Assembly (NCBI GenBank): GCA_035529895.1
Contig: DATKVV010000087.1
Span: forward strand, 1-13,335
Origin: JAUWKC01 sp035529895
GTDB taxonomy: Bacteria > Planctomycetota > Phycisphaerae > Sedimentisphaerales > Anaerobacaceae
Direction: 5' to 3'
DNA: 13,335 nucleotides
Shown here piece after piece: positions 1 through 4,692 of the stretch (position 1 is the stretch's first letter; every line of letters begins with the position of its first letter). Both the position numbers and the translations under genes were made by a program. The notes beneath the pieces are model-generated. The model made no database searches, was not told where the DNA came from, and saw nothing but the letters and a program-made list of their open reading frames with translations.

Positions 1-5
1 CCAAA

Positions 6-131
6 CAAACCCAATTTGCCGGATGTCCAAATGAACGTAACTTCTTTCTTAACAAAGGATTATGAAAATCTACCACTTCGCAGACGCGGGGAAAACAAAC
101 CCAATTTATGCCATAGGTATCAAACCCAATT
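6..131 (+). repeat. Three copies of an 11-bp repeat in the sigma-factor leader
   Basis: The 11-mer caaacccaatt occurs at 6-16, 96-106 and 121-131. The first two copies share a longer 15-base core (3-17 and 93-107). An open frame runs through this stretch, but its sequence is low in protein character (rich in N, K, P and Q) and is unrelated to sigma factors. I recall similar stretches ('ENKPN', 'MNVTSFLTKDYEN' when translated) at many unrelated loci in Phycisphaerae genomes, so I read it as a dispersed non-coding repeat. That recollection is not checked. The repetition itself is directly visible. Confidence 0.7.
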
Positions 132-186
132 CAAATCGGAAGGCAGAAGTGAAAAATGGAACCTTTCCCACAGTCCGTCCGACTTC

Positions 187-192
187 TATTAT
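187..192 (+). promoter_or_regulatory. Possible -10 element for a leaderless sigma-factor message
   Basis: TATTAT matches the -10 consensus at 5 of 6 bases. A weak TTTCCC (164-169, 3 of 6) lies 17 bp upstream. The expected start, 7 bases after the -10, is the A of the ATG at 199. The match is much weaker than at the similar site before the nucleotidyltransferase gene. Confidence 0.3.
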
Positions 193-198
193 AGAATT

Positions 199-744
199 AT
201 GCGAAAGAGCCGGGACCGGATATATGACGAGCTGCTTGTTCTGAAGTGCCAGGAAGGTGACAAACAGGCCTTTGACGAGCTTGTCGGCAGGTGGCAGGAA
301 CGTCTGTGGAACTATGCCTTCGGCATAACCGGCTCCGATGCGCCGGCCTGGGACGTCGTTCAGGAAACCTGGCTTAGCATAATCAATGGTATCAGGAAAC
401 TTCAGGATGTTCCCGCTTTCCCGCAGTGGGCGTTCAGAATTCTGAATAACAAAGCTGCGGACTGGCGGCGCAAACAGCACCTGCAGGCCCGGCTTGACGA
501 GGAGATTGTAAAGCAGGCTCAAGACAATGCTCAGGAGCACAAAGGAGCCAGCGAAAGGCGCGACTCTCTGCGGGCGGCCATCGAAAAACTACCGACTGAT
601 GAACGAGCACTGCTTACGTTGCGTTACCGCGAGGACTTCGACCTAACCCAGATAGCGGACATACTGGGCGTTCCGGAAGGAACCGTAAAGTCTCGACTGC
701 ACCGCACGGTCGAGAAACTACGGCAGTTAACGGGGCAAGAATAG
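199..744 (+). CDS. ECF-type RNA polymerase sigma factor
   Basis: A 181-aa sigma-70 family protein of the extracytoplasmic-function type, which directs RNA polymerase to a dedicated promoter set. Region 2 covers about residues 20-92 ('GDKQAFDELVGRWQERLWNYA', then 'DVVQETWLSI' and 'AFRILNNKAADWRRK'). Region 4 covers about 122-175, with the helix-turn-helix 'LTQIADILGVPEGTVKSRLHR'. The frame is open back to base 16, but those 61 extra codons translate a repeat and are not sigma-like. I therefore start at ATG 199, which gives the usual ECF length. No Shine-Dalgarno is evident there. TATTAT at 187-192 ends 7 bases before the A of this ATG, so a leaderless message is possible. The stop codon abuts the ATG of the next gene (TAGATG), which indicates co-translation with a small membrane protein that may regulate it. 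The regulon is unknown. Confidence 0.9.
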   Translation: MRKSRDRIYDELLVLKCQEGDKQAFDELVGRWQERLWNYAFGITGSDAPAWDVVQETWLSIINGIRKLQDVPAFPQWAFRILNNKAADWRRKQHLQARLDEEIVKQAQDNAQEHKGASERRDSLRAAIEKLPTDERALLTLRYREDFDLTQIADILGVPEGTVKSRLHRTVEKLRQLTGQE

Positions 745-1122
745 ATGGAGAACCTTGAGCAGAGATTACGAACAACTTTAAGCGGTGCAGACAAGTTTGA
801 TGCTGCCAAGGCGGAAACCCTAAGAAAGGAGGTAGTACAGATGTATGATAAAAAGTTGAAGATGGTTAAATTGGCAACGCAGATATCCCTGCTGGTGCTT
901 GCTGCGATGATAGTGTATGGCTTACGTCGTCTATCCCACAGCGAGAAAACTGTGGATATGTTTGCTTACGCAATAGTCATTGTGATTCTCTCGCAAGGTA
1001 CGGTGCTGATGAAACTGTGGTACTGGGTTCTCAACACCAAGTACGGCGTCCTTAAGGAGCTAAAGCAGCTCCAGCTTCAAATCGCCGAGATGGCAGGCAA
1101 GACCCCGCCTTCTGAAAGTTAG
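745..1122 (+). CDS. Small two-helix membrane protein coupled to the ECF sigma factor
   Basis: A 125-aa protein of no family I can name with confidence. Residues 1-36 are charged and helical, and would be cytoplasmic. Two hydrophobic segments follow at about 41-58 ('ATQISLLVLAAMIVYGL') and 71-95 ('DMFAYAIVIVILSQGTVLMKLWYW'). A polar, Gln/Leu-rich C-terminal helix (about 100-117) could be a coiled coil. The ATG directly follows the sigma-factor stop codon, so the two are almost certainly translated together. From the context I infer a membrane-anchored modulator, perhaps an anti-sigma-like role, but there is no recognisable zinc-finger (ZAS) anti-sigma motif. A strong Shine-Dalgarno lies inside the gene (825-833) ahead of an in-frame ATG at 841, so a shorter 93-aa form is possible. 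Confidence 0.75.
   Translation: MENLEQRLRTTLSGADKFDAAKAETLRKEVVQMYDKKLKMVKLATQISLLVLAAMIVYGLRRLSHSEKTVDMFAYAIVIVILSQGTVLMKLWYWVLNTKYGVLKELKQLQLQIAEMAGKTPPSES
825..833 (+). promoter_or_regulatory. Strong internal ribosome binding site
   Basis: AAAGGAGGT lies 7 bases ahead of an in-frame ATG at 841 within the small membrane protein gene. It is the best Shine-Dalgarno match on the plus strand of the first 2 kb, much better than anything ahead of the ATG at 745. It encodes Lys-Glu-Val, so it could be a coincidence of codons. If used, translation would yield both membrane segments without the 32-residue N-terminal region. Confidence 0.4.
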
Positions 1123-1138
1123 TTGTAAAGAGTTCTCT

Positions 1139-1167
1139 TTGACGGCTGTGGTATTGTCTAATATAAT
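1139..1167 (+). promoter_or_regulatory. Consensus-like sigma-70 promoter of the MNT-HEPN pair
   Basis: TTGACG (1139-1144) and TATAAT (1162-1167) are separated by exactly 17 bp, giving 5 of 6 and 6 of 6 matches to consensus. The expected start is base 1174, the A of the nucleotidyltransferase ATG. The transcript would therefore be leaderless or nearly so. It also shows that the pair is a separate transcription unit from the upstream sigma-factor operon. Confidence 0.7.
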
Positions 1168-1173
1168 AAGGTT

Positions 1174-1452
1174 ATGATTTCAGAACATGATAAGGCGACT
1201 ATAGTGGATATTGCCCGCCGATATGGTGTCAAAAGAGTATTGCTCTTCGGTTCAGGTGCCGCCCCGGAGGGAGAAGCAAATGACATTGACCTGGCCGTCG
1301 AAGGTATTGTGCCTGAGGAGTTCTTCAACTTTTATGGGGACCTGATTTTTGGTTTGTCCAAACCTGTTGATCTGATAGATCTCTCAGACAATACCAAATT
1401 CAGCAGATTGGTTTCTCGTGAAGGAATCCCACTGTATGGCCGAAGTACATAA
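1174..1452 (+). CDS. MNT-domain nucleotidyltransferase, MntA-type antitoxin
   Basis: A 92-aa minimal nucleotidyltransferase of the DNA polymerase beta superfamily. The signature is visible as 'LLFGSGA' (G26-S27) followed by 'NDIDLAV' with metal-binding D37 and D39, and a third acidic residue D66 in 'PVDLIDL'. In characterised MntA-HepT modules this enzyme adds AMP to a tyrosine in the partner HEPN RNase and so silences it. That activity is inferred here from the motif and the neighbour. The downstream HEPN gene overlaps this one by 17 bp, as expected for a toxin-antitoxin pair. The first residue after GS is Gly, where Arg or Tyr is more usual, but the catalytic acids are intact. No good Shine-Dalgarno is present, consistent with the promoter position that suggests a leaderless start. 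Confidence 0.85.
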   Translation: MISEHDKATIVDIARRYGVKRVLLFGSGAAPEGEANDIDLAVEGIVPEEFFNFYGDLIFGLSKPVDLIDLSDNTKFSRLVSREGIPLYGRST

Positions 1453-1861
1453 ACGGGTGGAAGCGGAGTTCGAGAATATCGAGCATGTTGTCACAGAGTT
1501 GCCCGGCAGTGATTTACTGCCGAGCCTTTCATCTCTTGAATTGGCGGGAGTTGCCGCCCTTATTCACAATTTCTACAACGGCATAGAAAACATTCTCAAG
1601 CAGGTTGTTATTTCGTCCGGCAAGCAATTGCCTCACAACTCGTCGTGGCATCGGGACCTCGTAAACATCGCGACGTCAAATGGCATAATTTCCGAATCCA
1701 CGGCGAGAGAGTTGAGACCATATTTGGGATTTCGGCATTTTTTCTCCCATGGTTACTCGTTTGACCTCGACAAAGATCGTATTGTCCCCTTGGTTAAGAG
1801 TATTCAAGCAACATTGGCCTCCTTCAGAAACGATATAAACGAAAGGCTTAAAGAAATTTAG
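1436..1861 (+). CDS. HEPN-domain protein, HepT-like RNase toxin
   Basis: A 141-aa all-helical HEPN protein. The diagnostic R-x4-H-x-Y motif is present as 'FRHFFSHGY' (R100, H105, Y107). In HepT toxins the Arg and His form the RNase site and the Tyr is the residue AMPylated by MntA. Earlier helices include 'AALIHNFYNGIENILKQV' (about 40-57), typical of HEPN dimers. I choose ATG 1436, since GAAGGA at 1420-1425 lies 10 bases upstream. A GTG at 1418 would add six residues but has no ribosome site. The gene overlaps the nucleotidyltransferase by 17 bp, so expression is probably translationally coupled, with antitoxin first. Its TAG overlaps the stop codon of the convergent sigma-like gene. Toxicity is inferred from the family and not shown. 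Confidence 0.8.
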   Translation: MAEVHKRVEAEFENIEHVVTELPGSDLLPSLSSLELAGVAALIHNFYNGIENILKQVVISSGKQLPHNSSWHRDLVNIATSNGIISESTARELRPYLGFRHFFSHGYSFDLDKDRIVPLVKSIQATLASFRNDINERLKEI

Positions 1862-3552
1862 CCGGTCAGCAGCTCGAACTGCTCCGGGCTGAGGCTGTGG
1901 CGGAGCTTCTGCAAGGCAACCAGTTCGACCTGGCGGACCCTTTCTTTGCTCAGGCCCAGGTCGTCGCCGATTTGCTTGAGCGTTTTTTTCTTCTTTTTCA
2001 CCGGCGGGCCCAGCAGGCCGAAATGATTCAAAATAACGTACTGCTCGCGCTCGTCGAGGTCGTCGCGGATAACATGGACAAGGCTTTGACGCGCTCGCTC
2101 GACCGCCACCACACCTGCGGCCGCGGTGGTCCTCAAATCCCGCCGGATGTCCGCGAAGGAGGCGGCGCCCGCCTTGTCGGGCCGGGCCGCCTCGGCGGGT
2201 ATCTTGCGGGCGTAATCTTTGGCTATGGCCCAGGAGGCATAAGTGCTGAATCGAAAGCCCCTTGTGTAGTCGAATTTCTCCACCGCCCTCATCAGGGAAA
2301 AATTACCCTCGCTAACCAAATCCGACAAATTCGCCCCGCTGCTGCCATGTTTCCCGGCAATGCTGACTACCAGCCTGAGGTTTGCCTCGATTATCAGCTT
2401 CTTTATTTTCTCGGCCTCGGCCAAATGCTTCTCTATTTTCCTTAATCGCGCACTTGAGACGCGAGAAGGGTTTATACCTGCTCTGGTTATACATGCCAGA
2501 TATTTTAGATAGTTATATCTTCGAAATAGCTCGATTTCGCGTTCTCTGGTGAGTATGGGCGCGTTTTTCGAAGTCTGCAAGAATTCCGACAGGGAGCCCG
2601 TCGCCAATCCCGGCGGCTCTTTGCCTTCGGGCCCCGCCGGCTTTGCCTTGCTGACAGGCTTTTCAAAAATTTTGCTTTCAGCCCCTTCTTCAAGAAATTC
2701 GTGGCTGGCGATAAATTCGATTTTCCTGGCCAGAAGGGCTTTTGCCCTGCGCAGGTTTATGATGCGATATATCGAACTCTTGCTGCGGTCGAAGCGCCTC
2801 ATCAACTCCTCGATGCTGGAGCCCTGCCTGAAAAGCTCGTAGAGCTCCGCGGCCCTCGCCGGGTTGACTACACCGAAAGGCCTGTTGAAGATGCGTTTGT
2901 TGGGGCTGGTTTTCTCGTGGTTCAGGATTGTGTACCTGATCGTTTCGTGGGACCTGCCGGCTTCTCTTGCGATTTGTTCTATTATCCGGTACCGGCTCAT
3001 TTTCGCTTTGGCCGCAAGTGCAGACGCCCGTTTTATAATCAGTTGTTTTTCTCTGTTGGTCAGTTGGGAGAAGGTCTTTGCTCTGGTCACGAGTTTTGGG
3101 TTATCCGCCAGGAATTTATCTACGGCCGACTGCAGGAAGCCGAAGCGTTTCTTGCGGCCGCCAAAGACGTATTTTCGGACGAGCAGGCCCCGCTTGCGCC
3201 AGCGATGGATTGTTTTTGTCGCTACACCGAGCGTTTCCGCCAGTTCGTCAATGGTATATACTTTTTGTTGTTGTTCGGCTGCCGGACGGGCAAGCCGGCC
3301 GCTTAGTTTTGAAATGAAAACGCGGAGGTCCTCCGCCAGCTCGTCGCCTTTTATCAAGACCTGCTGTGCCAGGTTCTTCGGATGATACCCGGTGATGCGA
3401 AAACAGACGAATTCGAAAGGATACTCTTTATCCTTGTCAATAATCGTAAGAAGCTTCTCGGCGGCGTCGAGCTGCTTCTGTCGGTGCTTCTGGGGCATAA
3501 ACCGAATCTGCATCAACAGTTGTGCCAGATTCCGGTTCTTTATTTGCCGCAT
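1858..3552 (-). CDS. Sigma-70 family protein with N-terminal helix-turn-helix domains
   Basis: A 564-aa hybrid. Residues 98-150 form a MerR-type helix-turn-helix ('YTIDELAETLGVATKTIHRW'). Two further predicted helix-turn-helix units lie at about 185-210 ('YRIIEQIAREAGRSHETIRY') and 233-268 ('GSSIEELMRRFDRSKSSIYR'). After a low-complexity linker (about 285-325) come sigma region 1.2 (about 326-350), region 2 (385-450, 'NLRLVVSIAGKH', 'DLVSEGNFSLMRAVEKFDY') and region 4 (499-553, 'IGDDLGLSKERVRQVE'). Region 3 is almost absent, with only about 45 residues between regions 2 and 4. The -10-reading stretch reads 'FSTYASWAIAKDYAR', where housekeeping factors have a second Trp and Gln/Thr specificity residues. 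A Lys-rich insert (519-523) precedes the region 4 helix-turn-helix. The ATG at 3552 has a GAGG ribosome site about 8 bases upstream. It is likely an alternative sigma factor with extra DNA-binding modules. Target promoters are unknown. Confidence 0.85.
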   Translation of the reverse strand: MRQIKNRNLAQLLMQIRFMPQKHRQKQLDAAEKLLTIIDKDKEYPFEFVCFRITGYHPKNLAQQVLIKGDELAEDLRVFISKLSGRLARPAAEQQQKVYTIDELAETLGVATKTIHRWRKRGLLVRKYVFGGRKKRFGFLQSAVDKFLADNPKLVTRAKTFSQLTNREKQLIIKRASALAAKAKMSRYRIIEQIAREAGRSHETIRYTILNHEKTSPNKRIFNRPFGVVNPARAAELYELFRQGSSIEELMRRFDRSKSSIYRIINLRRAKALLARKIEFIASHEFLEEGAESKIFEKPVSKAKPAGPEGKEPPGLATGSLSEFLQTSKNAPILTREREIELFRRYNYLKYLACITRAGINPSRVSSARLRKIEKHLAEAEKIKKLIIEANLRLVVSIAGKHGSSGANLSDLVSEGNFSLMRAVEKFDYTRGFRFSTYASWAIAKDYARKIPAEAARPDKAGAASFADIRRDLRTTAAAGVVAVERARQSLVHVIRDDLDEREQYVILNHFGLLGPPVKKKKKTLKQIGDDLGLSKERVRQVELVALQKLRHSLSPEQFELLTG

Positions 3553-3624
3553 ATACCAACCTCACGTAATTTGGCCGGCCCATTTTCCCACAACAACCAA
3601 GTGTCCATTTTACTAAATTCTGCG

Positions 3625-3653
3625 AAAAAAAAACAGCGCAAAAAGCGCTGTTT
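3625..3653 (-). terminator. Intrinsic terminator of the corrinoid protein gene
   Basis: On the minus strand a perfect 9-bp stem (AAACAGCGC with GCGCTGTTT, at 3645-3653 and 3631-3639) with a TTTTT loop runs into a T tract read from the A run at 3625-3633. It lies 38 bases past the corrinoid protein stop codon and separates that gene from the sigma-like gene downstream. Confidence 0.92.
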
Positions 3654-3690
3654 CTGGGATTCTTGAACGACTTTGACTAATCAGCCGGTA

Positions 3691-4317
3691 TCAGGCAAGC
3701 AGGCTTTTGGCCAAATCCACGGCCGAAGCTGCATCAGGGGCATAGCCATCGGCGCCAATCTTGTCCGCGTAAGCCTGGGTTACAGGTGCGCCGCCCACCA
3801 GTATCCTGGCGGTAACGCCGGCCTCGCGCATGGCTTTCAGGGTTTTCTCCATGGCAGGCATCGTTGTGGTCAAGAGCGCGCTCATACCGACCAACTGAGC
3901 CTTTGAGGCCCTGGCTTGCTCAACGAATTTTTCTGCCGGAACATCAATGCCAATGTCGGTAACCTGAAAGCCCGCCCCTTTCATCATCATCGCCACCAGG
4001 TTCTTGCCGATATCATGCAAATCGCCCTGTACGGTTCCTATCATGAACTTTCCAATCGGCTGAACTCCGGCTTTGGCCAGCTCCGGTTCGAGGACTTCCA
4101 TAGCCGTCTTCATTGCCCGGGCGGCTATAAGCACCTCGGGTATGTAAACCTCGTTCCTTTTCCACCGGGCCGCAAGGATGTCCATACCCCCAATTAATCC
4201 CTCATCGAGAATGCTTTTGACCGCTACGCGCTTCTGGAGCGCGGCCTTTGTCAGCTCGACCGCGGTTTTTTGGTCACCTCTGACGACCGCGTCAGCTAAT
4301 GCTTTCAAATCTGCCAT
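3691..4317 (-). CDS. Corrinoid (B12-binding) protein of a methyltransferase system
   Basis: A 208-aa cytoplasmic protein of the MtaC/MtbC/MttC and MetH-like corrinoid family. It carries a methyl group on cobalamin between a substrate-specific methyltransferase and a second methyltransferase acting on a C1 carrier. Residues 1-85 form the helical cap ('GMDILAARWKRNEVYIPEVL'). The Rossmann B12 domain starts at about 88. The cobalt-ligating motif is 'GDLHDIGKNLV' with H101, followed by 'GMSALLTTTM' (S146-L148) and 'ILVGGAPV', all as expected. The ATG is preceded by GAGGTGAA (4323-4330). It sits alone, with its own promoter and terminator, and no cognate methyltransferase or corrinoid reactivase is in the window. 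The methyl donor (methylamines, methanol, methoxy aromatics or betaine) therefore cannot be assigned. Confidence 0.9.
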   Translation of the reverse strand: MADLKALADAVVRGDQKTAVELTKAALQKRVAVKSILDEGLIGGMDILAARWKRNEVYIPEVLIAARAMKTAMEVLEPELAKAGVQPIGKFMIGTVQGDLHDIGKNLVAMMMKGAGFQVTDIGIDVPAEKFVEQARASKAQLVGMSALLTTTMPAMEKTLKAMREAGVTARILVGGAPVTQAYADKIGADGYAPDAASAVDLAKSLLA

Positions 4318-4383
4318 TTTTGTTCACCTCAACAAAACCCGATTAACCTGCTTACCTTTATTCGTCTGACGACCGAAGCCAAA

Positions 4384-4412
4384 ATTAAACATTATTCCGC
4401 GCCTTATGACAA
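4384..4412 (-). promoter_or_regulatory. Sigma-70-like promoter of the corrinoid protein gene
   Basis: On the minus strand TTGTCA (4407-4412) and TTTAAT (4384-4389) are 17 bp apart, each a 5 of 6 match to consensus. The expected start near 4377 gives a leader of about 60 bases, which includes the GAGGTGAA ribosome site. Confidence 0.6.
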
Positions 4413-4546
4413 GCACGAAATGTAACTTTTTGGCTGAAATAGCAGTTCCCGGCCAAATAGCCGCACAAAAAAACAAATTTCTATCAATTGACGTATTCGA
4501 CACAGTAATATAACCTACGCCTTCTTGACGTTGTGCGGCTCTTTGC

Positions 4547-4563
4547 TCTGACAATATGTCAGA
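4547..4563. promoter_or_regulatory. Operator-like palindrome upstream of the ETF operon
   Basis: TCTGACAATATGTCAGA is a perfect inverted repeat with 7-bp arms around a 3-base centre. A further half-like TGTGACAG follows directly at 4565-4572. It lies about 130 bases before the ETF start and overlaps the possible -10 element GACAAT, which is where a repressor would bind. The regulator is unknown. Confidence 0.45.
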
Positions 4564-4574
4564 TGTGACAGGGC

Positions 4575-4610
4575 AAAAAAAAGCCATATTCTTGTAGATG
4601 TTTATGGCTT
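4575..4610 (-). terminator. Possible minus-strand intrinsic terminator upstream of the ETF operon
   Basis: Arms AAGCCATA (4581-4588) and TATGGCTT (4603-4610) give an 8-bp stem with a 14-base loop. On the minus strand the stem runs into a T tract (A run at 4575-4582). No minus-strand gene ends here, so it would stop antisense transcription out of the ETF gene, or it could be a relic. Confidence 0.45.
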
Positions 4611-4692
4611 AACAAAGCAATAATAGAGTGGACGGCGATATGGCAGAAACTCGTCAGTGTCTCGCAGACGGATCCTTGATGAAAGAAGCATT

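Larger units (their letters stand above)
4318..4692. other. Divergent intergenic region between corrinoid and ETF genes
   Basis: This 375-base AT-rich region holds the minus-strand promoter for the corrinoid gene, a 17-bp operator-like palindrome (4547-4563), possible plus-strand -35 elements TTGACG at 4488-4493 and 4525-4530, and a hairpin with a flanking A run at 4575-4610. The second TTGACG could pair with GACAAT (4550-4555) at a long 19-bp spacing. The first could pair with TATAAC (4509-4514) at a short 15-bp spacing. Neither is convincing on its own. I see no cobalamin riboswitch and no convincing gene. Confidence 0.55.

Noticed and set aside
6..131. CRISPR-like array from the three short repeats
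   Set aside because: Only 11-15 bp repeats with unequal spacing (90 and 25 bases) and no cas genes.
16..198. N-terminal extension of the ECF sigma factor
   Set aside because: The sequence is repeat-derived and unlike sigma factors; the sigma region fits a start at 199.
4324..4587. 87-aa minus-strand open frame upstream of the corrinoid gene
   Set aside because: It covers the likely corrinoid promoter and ribosome site, has no ribosome site of its own and no family resemblance.
4318..4692. Cobalamin riboswitch ahead of the corrinoid gene
   Set aside because: Considered because of the gene, but no B12-box-like conserved core is visible on the minus strand.
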